The notes under the pieces are model-generated. The model saw nothing but the letters and a program-made list of their open reading frames with translations. It was not told where the DNA came from and searched no databases. DNA of 64,000 nucleotides, from assembly GCA_964432975.1 (NCBI GenBank), contig CAYSPS010000001.1:9554-73553 (forward strand). The letters run 5' to 3'. Positions 27,438-36,814 of this stretch are shown here, in pieces; position 1 is the stretch's first letter, and each line of letters starts with the position of its first letter. Origin of the DNA: CAYSPS01 sp964432975 (GTDB lineage: Bacteria > Babelota > Babeliae > Babelales > UBA12409). The position numbers and the translations under genes were made by a program.

Positions 27438-28802
27438 ATGAACAAACAAGCAATAATCATCACATGGCTGATTATAGCCAATGTAACAGCAATGCGAACG
27501 GCACAGTGGCCAGATGTTTGCAAGGTACCTCGTACATTGCTTGAAAAACCTACGATAGTCAATGATAAGCCAATCGATTGTGGCGCAAAAATTAAAAAAC
27601 AATGCACAATAACGCAGTCGGGCGATTATGCCAACATACCAGGCAGTTGCCTGGATAGTGTTCAGGCCGAATGCCAACCGTCAGCATGCCTTGCAGATGC
27701 GCCAGATGGTGCATCTGCTTCGGTACAAGCATCAGTAGACAGACTCAACGCAAGAAGCGAAAAAATATTACTTGCTATTCAAAATAACGATGAACATGCG
27801 CTACGTACCGTGCAAACTGAAAGTACCATTAATGAATATGAAAAAAATAAAGCAGAAGAAATTAAAAACAGGCTTAAAGCACGTAAGCGTGCCAACCTAC
27901 AATTATTCAATAAACCACATGTGCGATCTATTACTACAGAAAATCTTATGATGACCACGCAACCCATTATGGCATCAACCCCAGCGACACCGCAACTTAT
28001 TTGTTTTAAAAATGGTGTACAAACACCAATTGGCATTGCTCATGATGCTGCCACCAATACCTTGGTCGTAAGCGCCGATAACGCCGGCAACGCGCGCGAT
28101 GTACATGGTAATCCGTTTGATCTCACCAACTGCCAGTTTTGCTGGGGAGATCAGTTCCTCGAATTATCTCACGTCAAATTTCAAGGCACACAAAGCGCCA
28201 AATTAAAACTTTCCGGAGCTGTTTTTTCTGCCAGTCTTCTTGATAATATCACGTTTGATCATTGCAAGATGATTGGTACACAATTTTCGACATCTATCAT
28301 GACCAATGTGCAATTTAGCCGATCGGATTTACGCAACAGCTCATTCAATTTCGCCGAGTTTGATCAAACAACAAATCAAGAAACATTTAAACTTGCTCTT
28401 GCAGACAATAGTGACTTTTCGGCAGCAACATTCAGTGGCACGACACTTTATTACTTCAATGTTTCGCATGCAATTTTTACCGGAAGTACGTGGAACAATG
28501 CACTATTTAAGATGTTGAGCGATCTAAGCGGTGCATCATTTGTCGCCAGTCAAGGAACCGGGCTACAGATGGGAGACGATCAAACTGCCCTTGATCTTTC
28601 AGCAGCCAACTTCAATCAATCTACGATACGGAATCTCAGTTTTATTGGACCAAATATATATAATCCAATAATTATTAAAGATGTTTCATTTGATGGCATA
28701 ACATCAACATGCGCATTCAAAAATGTACAAATAAGCGCCACGTGTACACTGCCAGCACCAAGTCTTGATCAAGTGAAAAAGGGGGATGAAGCATGCAAAT
28801 AA
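27438..28802 (+). CDS. secreted protein with a C-terminal pentapeptide-like beta-helix
   Basis: A 454-residue protein. A signal peptide (MNKQAIIITWLIIANVTA, then MRT) is followed by a Cys-containing region (DVCK, IDCGAK, GSCLDSVQAECQPSACL), a short coiled coil (residues about 100-155), and from about residue 215 a series of degenerate pentapeptides of the A/C/S-(D/N/K/T)-(F/L) type (VKFQGT, AKLKLSGAVFSASLLD, NVQFSRSDLRNSSF, ATFSGTTL). It is third in the 20570 operon. GGAG lies in front of the ATG. A hairpin at 28789 ends the unit. It differs from the 12415 pentapeptide protein by its irregular repeats, which suggests an older domain. Function unknown. Confidence 0.75.
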   Translation: MNKQAIIITWLIIANVTAMRTAQWPDVCKVPRTLLEKPTIVNDKPIDCGAKIKKQCTITQSGDYANIPGSCLDSVQAECQPSACLADAPDGASASVQASVDRLNARSEKILLAIQNNDEHALRTVQTESTINEYEKNKAEEIKNRLKARKRANLQLFNKPHVRSITTENLMMTTQPIMASTPATPQLICFKNGVQTPIGIAHDAATNTLVVSADNAGNARDVHGNPFDLTNCQFCWGDQFLELSHVKFQGTQSAKLKLSGAVFSASLLDNITFDHCKMIGTQFSTSIMTNVQFSRSDLRNSSFNFAEFDQTTNQETFKLALADNSDFSAATFSGTTLYYFNVSHAIFTGSTWNNALFKMLSDLSGASFVASQGTGLQMGDDQTALDLSAANFNQSTIRNLSFIGPNIYNPIIIKDVSFDGITSTCAFKNVQISATCTLPAPSLDQVKKGDEACK

Positions 28803-28814
28803 ATGCATGCTTTT
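28789..28814 (+). terminator. terminator of the 20570-28802 operon
   Basis: Stem AAGCATGCA / TGCATGCTT with loop AATAAA that contains the stop codon, followed by TT and then AACGC. It ends the three-gene unit just before the convergent gene. Confidence 0.6.
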
Positions 28815-28832
28815 AACGCAATACCTCGCGGA

Positions 28833-29669
28833 TTAACGATCTTCTTGATGCGCAGTATGATGCATAAGCTTGTATGTGGCGTACGAACCAGCACCTATGC
28901 CTCCAAGAGCCGCAATAATAGACCACATCCATAAAGTTTTTTTTTCGCTTGATGCTTGCAACTCAGAAACTGGTACAGCCATTAACGAATTTTGCGAGCC
29001 TGGCGCTGAAGATCCTGACGATGAAGCATGTGCTTCTTGTTGAGCCCTCAAAATTTCGCCCATTTCCAGACTCAAGCTCGAAGGCACTCTTGAAAGTGAG
29101 CCCGCGCGCGGTCGTGCCCCTGTTTTTTGTGGCAACGCGGGTAAATGACCATCAACACTTGTCGCACGCCTTAAAATATGATCGGCGGATACTTCCCCTT
29201 GCGCAGCAGAAGCAACCTTCGTTCGCGATTGTAATGCAAAAAGATCTGTATGCAATCGCGCATTCAAGCTTTTTTCTCGATCAAGTTGCGCCAATATATC
29301 CTGAACAGCTTTTTTTTGATCCGCATTAAGTCCGTTAATTCCCTCAAGCGTTTGACGTGCACTAACCAAATCTTTTCGTGTCATACTTAACTGGCGTTCT
29401 AATCCATAAGCACGTCCACGCGCAGAGGTTAAAGAAGCTTGTAACTCAAGTGCTTTTCGACGTCTTTGCTGAGCAAGCCATGGGCTATCCTGCCCACTCC
29501 ACCAACCACGATTCTGGCGAGTTGCTTCAGCAGCACGCAGTGCGGAACCCCAGTTTTTATCCTTCCCAACGCGCCGCATGGCACAAAGAGAAAAAACGCT
29601 AAGACTGCCTGCAAGCAACAAAAAGCTTGCAAACCACCTTTTTTCAATACGCTTTTGCAACCAAAACAT
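28833..29669 (-). CDS. membrane-anchored protein with coiled coil
   Basis: About 278 residues from ATG 29669. A signal or anchor segment (SFLLLAGSLSVFSLCA, then MRR) is followed by Trp-rich and basic sequence, a coiled-coil region (about residues 70-150), a Ser/Pro-rich linker and a C-terminal membrane helix (LWMWSIIAALGGIGAGSYATY) with a short His-rich tail. The start overlaps the 3' end of proS by 26 bases (53 if ATG 29696 is used), so it is probably translated from the proS transcript. The architecture (signal, linker, Gly-rich helix) recalls the 452 protein in reverse order. No family recognised. Confidence 0.6.
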   Translation of the reverse strand: MFWLQKRIEKRWFASFLLLAGSLSVFSLCAMRRVGKDKNWGSALRAAEATRQNRGWWSGQDSPWLAQQRRRKALELQASLTSARGRAYGLERQLSMTRKDLVSARQTLEGINGLNADQKKAVQDILAQLDREKSLNARLHTDLFALQSRTKVASAAQGEVSADHILRRATSVDGHLPALPQKTGARPRAGSLSRVPSSLSLEMGEILRAQQEAHASSSGSSAPGSQNSLMAVPVSELQASSEKKTLWMWSIIAALGGIGAGSYATYKLMHHTAHQEDR

Positions 29670-31062
29670 CTTGTACACTCGACTTTCCACAGGCAAAACA
29701 CGTTGAGACGGTATGTGTTTCCAGCAAACACCGGGTAAATGCGCTATATTTTTTTAATTCTTGCTCGCATGCTGGCGACTGACACCAGCCAGTTACAAAA
29801 CCGCCGCCACGCTCTTGCATAATTGGCCCAAATTCTGACAATTGTTGTCCCGTAAACAGCACATCTTTTTGGCGTTTTTGCGCACGTGCAAAAAGTTTTT
29901 GTGCATACGTTTGCATTGTTGCCTCGACCGCTTCTGCGAGTTTCTCAAATTTAACCGTCTGTTTTTCACCCGTCAACCGGTCAACTAACAATACCGTGTG
30001 CGCTTGTACATCACGTGGCCCCACCTCAATGCGCAGCGGGACGCCACGCAATTCCCAGTGATAAAATTTTGCACCCGGTGTTTTTTGCTCATCCTCATCA
30101 ATGATAAAACGCCATCCATTGAGCGCCGTGCGCAAAAAGTCATAGTGCTGACGAACTTCTTCGCGCTCAGCATTATTTTTGTGAATCGGCACAACAACAA
30201 CCTGAATTGGCGCAACCGCAGGTGGCAGCACCAACCCTTTTTGATCGCCGTGCGTCATAATAAGCGCGCCAATCACCCGCGTTGTCATGCCCCATGAGGT
30301 CAAAAATGGATACGCCATAAGCTTGTTACGATCTTGAAATGCAATATTAAATGCTTTTGCAAAATTTTGCGAAAGCAAATGCGATGTACATGTTTGCAAC
30401 GCTTTGCCATCAGGCATTAAAGATTCAAGTGTATAGGTACGATCAGCACCAGCAAAACGCTCAGCAGCAGATTTTTGCCCCACAATGACAGGAATCAGTA
30501 ATTGCCCTTGCAAAAAACTTAAATATTCATTGAGCATGAGCAATACTTCTTGCATAGCCTCATCATGCGTTTCATGTACAGTATGTCCTTCTTGCCAAAA
30601 AAATTCCGTTGTGCGTAAAAAAGGCCGCGGACGCATTTCCCACCGCACAACATTTGCCCATTGATTTAATTTGAGCGGCAAATCGCGCCACGATTTAATC
30701 CAACGCGCAAAGTGATAGTGAATAATAGTTTCTGATGTTGGTCGTACAATGAGCGGTTCTTCAAGTTCTTTGCCACCGGCAATAGTAACTACCGCCAATT
30801 GTGGTGCAAATCCTTCAACATGCTCAGCTTCTTTTTTGATAAAAGATTCTGGAATAAAAAGCGGGAAAGCAGCGTTTTGATGCCCTGTTGCTTTAATACG
30901 CTCATCTAAATATTTTTGTATATGTTCCCATATTGCCCATCCATAAGGACGTATGGTGTAGCACCCACGCACCGGCGACTGATCAACAAGCTCAGCTTCA
31001 AAAATAACGTCCTGATACCAACCAGCAAAATCTTTGGTCATATCGGTCAGCTTGTGAGACAT
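29644..31062 (-). CDS. proS: prolyl-tRNA synthetase, archaeal/eukaryotic type
   Basis: A 472-residue class II synthetase that charges tRNA-Pro. The short length, the absence of the bacterial INS editing insertion and the C-terminal extension with a zinc-type Cys set (CQSPACEQE, STCFACG) ending in a terminal Tyr place it in the archaeal/eukaryotic-type (ProRS-3) group, also found in several bacterial lineages. Motif 2/3 regions are visible (RWEMRPRPFLRTTEFFWQEGHT, GDQKGLVLPP). The 28833 gene overlaps its 3' end. The gene stands alone upstream, with a 92-base gap to the ankyrin gene at 31155. Confidence 0.93.
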   Translation of the reverse strand: MSHKLTDMTKDFAGWYQDVIFEAELVDQSPVRGCYTIRPYGWAIWEHIQKYLDERIKATGHQNAAFPLFIPESFIKKEAEHVEGFAPQLAVVTIAGGKELEEPLIVRPTSETIIHYHFARWIKSWRDLPLKLNQWANVVRWEMRPRPFLRTTEFFWQEGHTVHETHDEAMQEVLLMLNEYLSFLQGQLLIPVIVGQKSAAERFAGADRTYTLESLMPDGKALQTCTSHLLSQNFAKAFNIAFQDRNKLMAYPFLTSWGMTTRVIGALIMTHGDQKGLVLPPAVAPIQVVVVPIHKNNAEREEVRQHYDFLRTALNGWRFIIDEDEQKTPGAKFYHWELRGVPLRIEVGPRDVQAHTVLLVDRLTGEKQTVKFEKLAEAVEATMQTYAQKLFARAQKRQKDVLFTGQQLSEFGPIMQERGGGFVTGWCQSPACEQELKKYSAFTRCLLETHTVSTCFACGKSSVQDVLVAKAY

Positions 31063-31154
31063 ACAGCAACCCCGCTTTTGATCATAATTTAATTATTAAA
31101 TTTTGTTACTCATTAACGGCGTAACGCCCAAGTAAGTATAACATCTTTTGTATT

Positions 31155-31751
31155 TCAGCGACAGCAGAAGCACTGGTACCAATGACGAGGTCCATGAACC
31201 ATTCCTAAAGATTCTCGCTCATGAGCAATAGTAGGAACAGGAATTAATCGCATCTGATCTGCAGAAGATTGGTCAACATCAGCACAGGCATGCAAAAGCT
31301 CAACAATATCTTGCGCACCTGCTTCAAGAGCATATTGTAGCGGCGTACGCCGTATTTTATCTTGTGCATTAACATCTTTTTGATAGTGCAAAACCGCTTC
31401 GACTAGCTCTTTATCACCTAACTGCACGGCCTTGTGTAAAAACGTACGCGCTTGTGGATCATATGGGTCTGCACAACGTGCACGCTTACACTCAGGATCA
31501 ATGGCTGCAACCATCTGCCAAAAATGGTTAACGCGCAAGCGTTGCAAAGACGGCGAAAGATCTTGGAAATCCATGAGTCTAAACATGGCTAAATGCTGCC
31601 ATTTCACATCATCCCACTGCCAAAAAGCAATCAGATTTACAAAATTTTCATCACCAGCACACGGCCAACGTGCAAGCAAATCGTAATTATTATCCATTGC
31701 ATGCGCGCATGTATACGCAAAAAGCATGAGAAGAATATCTTTGTTACGCAT
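31155..31751 (-). CDS. secreted ankyrin-repeat protein
   Basis: A 198-residue protein with a signal peptide (MRNKDILLMLFAYTCAHA, then MDN). After about 85 unassigned residues with several Trp, two ankyrin repeats are clear (RTFLHKAVQLGDKELVEAVL and RTPLQYALEAGAQDIVELL, about residues 108-165), followed by a short His/Cys/Trp tail. Ankyrin repeats bind proteins, and in host-associated bacteria they often act on host targets. Exported ankyrin proteins fit that lifestyle. It is divergent from the next ankyrin gene across a 136-base region. Confidence 0.78.
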   Translation of the reverse strand: MRNKDILLMLFAYTCAHAMDNNYDLLARWPCAGDENFVNLIAFWQWDDVKWQHLAMFRLMDFQDLSPSLQRLRVNHFWQMVAAIDPECKRARCADPYDPQARTFLHKAVQLGDKELVEAVLHYQKDVNAQDKIRRTPLQYALEAGAQDIVELLHACADVDQSSADQMRLIPVPTIAHERESLGMVHGPRHWYQCFCCR

Positions 31752-31829
31752 ATTTTTTTGTTTATATAAAAAATATCCAAAATCATAATAATGTACATCA
31801 AAATTGTTGATTTTAAAAATAAAAAGCCC

Positions 31830-31857
31830 TTGACATTAATACCTGCAACCTTAGATT
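31830..31857 (+). promoter_or_regulatory. promoter of the 31888 ankyrin gene
   Basis: TTGACA (31830-31835), a 16-base spacer and TAGATT (31852-31857), 30 bases before the start codon. The perfect -35 makes this one of the clearer promoters in the window. Confidence 0.55.
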
Positions 31858-31887
31858 GATGCTCAAAAATACTTTATGAGGTACTTT

Positions 31888-32538
31888 ATGAAAAAGCTTT
31901 GGTTGAGTCTTACTCTAGCTCTTTCTGCACACAGCATATTGGGAACCGACCAGCCTGGTCCACTTCTTCAAAATATTAATAACCCGAACGTGCTTGAGCA
32001 ACTTTTAGCATCCGGGGCTAACCCTGATGAGTTGGATGTATATCGAAGAGGGCCAGTATTATCATATGCAGCATCCAGACTCACCAGCACCGCCGTAAGG
32101 ATACTCCTGAAATATGGCGCGAATCCTAACCTCACGAGTGATGCAAAAGAAACGCCACTCATGACAGCATGTGAACGAGGCTTAGGCATCAATCAAGAAG
32201 AAGCAAAAGCACGGGTTGAAATAATTCAAATGCTCTTGGCGGCTGGCGCAGATATTAATGCCTATAGCCCATGGAAAGGCACCGCGCTCACGATCGCTGC
32301 CACGAATAACAACACAACCTTCGTTAGAATACTGTTGAGTTCTATAACATTGGATTTAAAGGCTCATAATCAAGGCCATGCGGCTGCACTAATTGCAGCA
32401 CAGCATGGAAATGTCGAAATTGCTGATCTTATATTAAGTGACGAACGTTGCGACCTTTCTGAGAATGAAAAAAAACAGATAAGAATGATGCTTGCTATAG
32501 CAACAAGAAATTGTCAATACAACGTAACAATGTCATAA
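31888..32538 (+). CDS. secreted ankyrin-repeat protein
   Basis: A 216-residue protein with a signal peptide (MKKLWLSLTLALSAHSILG). About five ankyrin repeats fill the rest: NVLEQLLASGANPDE, GPVLSYAASRLTSTAVRILL, ETPLMTACERG with a small insertion then EIIQMLLAAGADINA, GTALTIAATNNNTTFVRILL, and AALIAAQHGNVEIADLIL. ATG 31888 is preferred over 31876 because GAGG (31878-31881) lies 6 bases upstream. It is convergent with the EamA gene at 32547 and 9 bases from it. An exported protein-binding scaffold is the likely role; target unknown. Confidence 0.82.
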   Translation: MKKLWLSLTLALSAHSILGTDQPGPLLQNINNPNVLEQLLASGANPDELDVYRRGPVLSYAASRLTSTAVRILLKYGANPNLTSDAKETPLMTACERGLGINQEEAKARVEIIQMLLAAGADINAYSPWKGTALTIAATNNNTTFVRILLSSITLDLKAHNQGHAAALIAAQHGNVEIADLILSDERCDLSENEKKQIRMMLAIATRNCQYNVTMS

Positions 32539-32546
32539 ACCAAGCG

Positions 32547-33449
32547 TCAATCATGAATATAGCCACGCTGTAGATCTTGTTGATAGACAAGATACACGCC
32601 AATAGCGGTAATTGCTGTGCTTATCAGCAAAACTGGATCAATCGCATCACCTAAAAAGATGTAGGCAAGAACTGCGGTAAAAACTGGCGTAATACAACCG
32701 GCAAAAGACAAAAATGTCGCCGTGTATTGATGTAAAAGGTGACCATACAAATTGTAACCCAAAATGCCACCGGTCAGTACAAGAAGACCGATATACCAAC
32801 AGGTCATTGGCCAACTATACACCGGCACCGGATGCCAAGATTCAAGCCCAAAAGAAGTTAAAAAAGATAATAAACCACCAATCAGCATGCTCCAACCATT
32901 AATGATAAGCGCACCATAACCACGGTGGCGCAATACGCGTACCAAGCTCCAGGCAGCTGCTGCACTCACAACAGCTAAAATTAATAACCAATCGGCATAC
33001 GATAAATAAAAAAATGAACGAAGTCCTGTTTCATGTGCATATTCATGCACAAGCATTGGAACAAAGCCCACAAAACCAATTAAAAGCCCAACAAGTTTAA
33101 GGAGCGTTATCCGTTCATGCAACATGATCAAAGAAAAACCCGCAGTAATTAAGGGCGACAAATTCCACATCAATGCAATTTGTGCAGCAGGTAAATATTT
33201 GTACACAATATTTTCGCCCACATATGGAATAAAGATATGGATAATACCCAATAACCCAAATACCCACCAATCTCGACGTGCTACTTTTTGCCGAGAACGA
33301 CGTGTAAAAAGGTACAAAAAGATTAGAGCTGCGGTTATGATCATGCGAAGCCCAATGAGAAAAATGGGCTCAGCATAATTAATACTTGCTGAACCAAAAA
33401 TAAAGGTAAGCGCAAACATGAAATACATGAAAAAAACAAGCAAAATCAC
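32547..33449 (-). CDS. EamA-family (DMT) transporter
   Basis: A 300-residue inner-membrane protein with ten hydrophobic segments in two similar halves, typical of EamA drug/metabolite exporters. GSASINYAEPIFLIGLRMI in the first half and PVFTAVLAYIFLGDAIDP in the second are family-like. It is the last gene of the long minus-strand run that starts at 43562, and follows a paralogue at 33459 by 9 bases. The tandem pair may form a heterodimer or have different substrates. In an intracellular parasite such carriers may import or export amino acids or nucleosides; the substrate cannot be told from sequence. Confidence 0.8.
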   Translation of the reverse strand: MILLVFFMYFMFALTFIFGSASINYAEPIFLIGLRMIITAALIFLYLFTRRSRQKVARRDWWVFGLLGIIHIFIPYVGENIVYKYLPAAQIALMWNLSPLITAGFSLIMLHERITLLKLVGLLIGFVGFVPMLVHEYAHETGLRSFFYLSYADWLLILAVVSAAAAWSLVRVLRHRGYGALIINGWSMLIGGLLSFLTSFGLESWHPVPVYSWPMTCWYIGLLVLTGGILGYNLYGHLLHQYTATFLSFAGCITPVFTAVLAYIFLGDAIDPVLLISTAITAIGVYLVYQQDLQRGYIHD

Positions 33450-33458
33450 CTTTGTGCC

Positions 33459-34328
33459 TCACTTTTTACGCATAAGCTCTTGACGATAAAAGATACCAAG
33501 TCCAAGCGCAACAACCAGAAGAGACATAAAGAGTAAAGCGCTTGGCTTCGTCTGCCAAAAGAGCCATTCCCACCCTGCCGCAAACAAGGGACTTAAAATA
33601 CTTGCAAAACTAATAAACACAAGTGATGTTGAGGTAAGTAAATAACCATATAAATTATACGCACATACGTTTGCCAAAAATGTTGAAATTAAAATATAAA
33701 CCCATCCCATTCCGGCAACAATTGGTATGCCATGTAGAGACCAGGATAATAATAATGTCCCAGCACCACCAAGTGTCATTCCAAGACCAACAACAAAAAA
33801 TGGATTATAACCACGCTGTGCAACGAGTATTTTAACCGTACACCAACCAAACATACCAGCTAAAATAACACTTAAAATCGTCACATCGGCAAACCACACA
33901 TGCGCGCACCCCGCCAACACCGGCGCTAAAACTACCGGCATAATGCCACCAATTCCAATTCCAAGCCCAAGCCATTGCGCCCGGCTTAAACGCTCACGCC
34001 AAAAAATATATGCTAACAGGGCGGCAATAAAAGGCGCACTTGTATACAAAAGTGTCAGGTACGCAGGACTTGCCCATTGTAGACTGAGTACTTCGCATAC
34101 GTTTGCAATACACATGCCACACACAGCAAAGGCACCAAACAGCCATAAATCTTTTTTCTTGAGACTAAACGCGGCACGCTTTTTAAGCGCTAAAAACCCA
34201 AGCGTAAACAAACCCGCGCACAAAAGCCGTACACCAACAATAAAAAGTGGTGGCGCATACAGTAATGATTGCTGGATGGCAAAATACGACAACGAAAACA
34301 AAAGATAGAGCAATGCAACTAATATCAT
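33459..34328 (-). CDS. EamA-family (DMT) transporter, paralogue
   Basis: A 289-residue protein with ten membrane segments and two EamA halves (PPLFIVGVRLLCAGLF, SFASILSPLFAAGWEWLFW). It is related to the 32547 protein but clearly diverged. Its start overlaps the ymdB stop by four bases (ATGA), so it is translationally coupled to ymdB. Same run as rny and recA. The substrate is unknown. Confidence 0.8.
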   Translation of the reverse strand: MILVALLYLLFSLSYFAIQQSLLYAPPLFIVGVRLLCAGLFTLGFLALKKRAAFSLKKKDLWLFGAFAVCGMCIANVCEVLSLQWASPAYLTLLYTSAPFIAALLAYIFWRERLSRAQWLGLGIGIGGIMPVVLAPVLAGCAHVWFADVTILSVILAGMFGWCTVKILVAQRGYNPFFVVGLGMTLGGAGTLLLSWSLHGIPIVAGMGWVYILISTFLANVCAYNLYGYLLTSTSLVFISFASILSPLFAAGWEWLFWQTKPSALLFMSLLVVALGLGIFYRQELMRKK

Positions 34329-35146
34329 GATCGCTTTTCTAATACAAGATCTTTATCAATAACACACACGCGTTCAATCGAAACTGCTTTGCCATCTTCG
34401 GGGTTAATTTCAACCACAACAGCCCATAAAACAAACGGCCCACCATATTCCACTTCAAAGCGTACGGGCATCTGTGTAAGCAATCCACGCAATGCCGAAT
34501 CTATTTTAAAACCAATCATGCTATTATATGCACCAACCATGCCAACATCACTAATATATGCGGTTCCTTTTGGCAGAACGTGTTCATCAGCAGTTTGAAT
34601 ATGCGTATGCGATCCAAGCACCGCACTCACCGACCCATCAAGTAAATACGCAAGAGCAAGTTTTTCTGCCGTAGCTTCGGCATGAAAATCAACAATAATA
34701 ATCTTTGTTTGTGCATGTAGATATGAAAGCACCGATTGCGCCATACGTAATGGACAGTCAGTGATTTCTTTAAAAAATACACGTCCTTGTAGATTAATTA
34801 CACCCACAATATGTCCATCAATGGCTACCGTTGTAACCCCAACGCCAGGACACCCTGCAGGGTAATTGGCCGGGCGCAATAAGTCATGATTTTGTTCAAG
34901 ATATGCGTTAATTGGCGAATGCGCCCAAATATGATTACCCGATGTAATAATATGAACACCGGCTGCTTTCATAGCATCGGCTATTTGTGGTGTAATACCG
35001 CGTCCATTTTTAGCAGCATTTTCGCCATTTGCAAGAACAACATTAATTTTATATTTTTTGCAGAGTGTTGCGACATGCTTCTGCACCATGGCTAAACCAA
35101 CTTCACCAATCAAATCACCAATAAATAAAATATTAATTGTTTTCAT
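34325..35146 (-). CDS. ymdB: YmdB-family metallophosphoesterase
   Basis: A 273-residue calcineurin-like phosphoesterase of the YmdB/TIGR00282 type, in Bacillus a 2',3'-cyclic-nucleotide phosphodiesterase linked to RNA turnover and biofilm choice. Metal-binding motifs are FIGDLIGEVG (D11), LANGENAAKNGRG, TSGNHIW, VDFHAEATAEK and LGSHTHIQTAD. It lies 6 bases after rny, the same rny-ymdB pairing seen in Firmicutes, which supports a shared role in RNA decay. Length is normal. Confidence 0.9.
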   Translation of the reverse strand: MKTINILFIGDLIGEVGLAMVQKHVATLCKKYKINVVLANGENAAKNGRGITPQIADAMKAAGVHIITSGNHIWAHSPINAYLEQNHDLLRPANYPAGCPGVGVTTVAIDGHIVGVINLQGRVFFKEITDCPLRMAQSVLSYLHAQTKIIIVDFHAEATAEKLALAYLLDGSVSAVLGSHTHIQTADEHVLPKGTAYISDVGMVGAYNSMIGFKIDSALRGLLTQMPVRFEVEYGGPFVLWAVVVEINPEDGKAVSIERVCVIDKDLVLEKRS

Positions 35147-35152
35147 GCATCC

Positions 35153-36709
35153 CTATCGCGCATATTCGATGGCACGTTTTTCACGAATTACATTAACCTT
35201 AATCTGCCCAGGAAAATTCATTTCACTCTCAATACGTTTGGCAATATCACGCGCCAATGTACGGGCCTTTTCATCATCAACAAGATCTTCCTCTACGATA
35301 ATACGCACTTCGCGTCCAGCCTGCAGCGCATACGCCTTTTTGACCCCCGGATATGATGCTGCAATATCTTCAAGTTGTTCAAGGCGTTTTAAATATGCTG
35401 CGAAAGTTTCTCGTCGCGCACCTGGGCGTGAAGCAGAAATGGTATCTGCAATAAGTAATATTGGACCGTATAATGAGGTAAATGGTGTTTCTTCATGATG
35501 TGCCGCAATCGCATTAACAATGCGCACATCCTCACCACAACGTTTGGCAACATCAGCGCCAATTTGTGCATGCGGACCTTCAATTTCTGCGGTCATTGCC
35601 TTGCCAATATCATGAAAAAGCCCAGCTCGAGCAGCAAGTCCCGCATCAAGACTTAGTTCAGCAGCAATCATGCGTGCAAAATATGCAACCTCTTTGCTAT
35701 GTTGCAAAACATTTTGTGAATAACTGGTGCGAAAATGCAACCGACCAAGCATCGTCACCATTTCAGGAGCTGCTCCATGAACATTTAATTCCTGCACAGC
35801 TTTTTTGCCATAGTCTTCGATCATTTCTTCGATTTCTTGTTCACACTGAGCAACAGTTTCTTCAATGCGCGTCGGATTAATACGCCCATCGCGAATGAGA
35901 ATTTCCAGTGAGCGTCGTGCAACTTCACGTCGAATCGGATTAAAACCAGAAATGGTAATCACTTCTGGTGTGTCGCCTATAATAAATTCCATACCAGTTG
36001 CCATTTCAAGTGCTTTAATATTACGCCCTTCTTTGCCGATAATGCGCCCCTTCATGTCTTCATTAGGAAGGTGCACAATACCAGAAGTCACTGCATCAAC
36101 AGTATCTGCCGTATAACGCTGCATCGCACCAAGTAAAATTTCCTGCGACTGTTCTTTGGCGCGCATACGAATTTCATCTTCCACTTTTTGCATCCAACGC
36201 TCATGACTATGGTATACTTCATCTTTGATCGTTTCAAAAAGCGCATTTTTAGCTTCTTCTTTATTCATGCCGCTGACGTGTTCAAGTTTGGTGATTAAAT
36301 CTGCATAAAGTGTACGCACCTTTTCTTCACCAACACGCAACGCATCAGCAGAACGATTGAGTTCGCGTTCACGTCGTTGAAGCTCTAATTTTAACTCATC
36401 AAGGCGCAACTCGCGTTTTTGCAAATCTTCATCACGTGCAACAACTTTTTGTTGCAAACGATCAAGATCTTGCCGTTCACGCTTAGTTTCATCTTCAAAT
36501 TCTTTTCGACGGCGATAAATTTCATCACGGATTTTCAACGACGCTTCACGTCGTTCGTTTTCAATTTCGCGTTCAATCGCACTTAATCGTGTACGCGAAT
36601 CAGCCAACTCACGTCGTGCGCGCGCTAAACGCTGTTGCGCATAAAATAAAATCGCTGCAGCGATCGCAATAAGTGATCCGCCGATCGCGTAAGTCATACC
36701 CCATATCAT
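35153..36709 (-). CDS. rny: ribonuclease Y
   Basis: A 518-residue membrane-anchored endoribonuclease that starts mRNA decay. Layout: one N-terminal membrane helix (GGSLIAIAAAILFYAQQ), a long charged coiled coil (residues about 25-200), a KH domain (GRIIGKEGRNIKALE) and an HD domain with the metal motif GLFHDIGKA followed by AHHEE. It is co-transcribed with ymdB. Presence of RNase Y rather than an obvious RNase E is a lineage trait shared with many non-proteobacterial phyla. Confidence 0.94.
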   Translation of the reverse strand: MIWGMTYAIGGSLIAIAAAILFYAQQRLARARRELADSRTRLSAIEREIENERREASLKIRDEIYRRRKEFEDETKRERQDLDRLQQKVVARDEDLQKRELRLDELKLELQRRERELNRSADALRVGEEKVRTLYADLITKLEHVSGMNKEEAKNALFETIKDEVYHSHERWMQKVEDEIRMRAKEQSQEILLGAMQRYTADTVDAVTSGIVHLPNEDMKGRIIGKEGRNIKALEMATGMEFIIGDTPEVITISGFNPIRREVARRSLEILIRDGRINPTRIEETVAQCEQEIEEMIEDYGKKAVQELNVHGAAPEMVTMLGRLHFRTSYSQNVLQHSKEVAYFARMIAAELSLDAGLAARAGLFHDIGKAMTAEIEGPHAQIGADVAKRCGEDVRIVNAIAAHHEETPFTSLYGPILLIADTISASRPGARRETFAAYLKRLEQLEDIAASYPGVKKAYALQAGREVRIIVEEDLVDDEKARTLARDIAKRIESEMNFPGQIKVNVIREKRAIEYAR

Positions 36710-36747
36710 TGTATTATTCCTATACTACTTTGATACAATTGGAAAAC

Positions 36748-36784
36748 ATCACTTGTGCTCACATTTTGTGAGTACACCTGTGAT
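36748..36784 (-). ncRNA. hairpin between zapA and rny (structured leader or small RNA candidate)
   Basis: ATCAC...CTCAC / GTGAG...GTGAT nested pairing gives a 37-base imperfect hairpin in the 105-base zapA-rny gap. In several bacteria 6S RNA lies next to zapA, but the gap is shorter than a usual 6S RNA and I do not see the full bulged rod. It may instead be an attenuator or processing site between the two genes. Confidence 0.25.
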
Positions 36785-36814
36785 CTATAAAAGACAAGAT
36801 TACGTGTGCCCGGA

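Noticed and set aside
36710..36814. 6S RNA beside zapA
   Set aside because: Gap is too short and the typical open central bubble was not found; kept only as a low-confidence hairpin.
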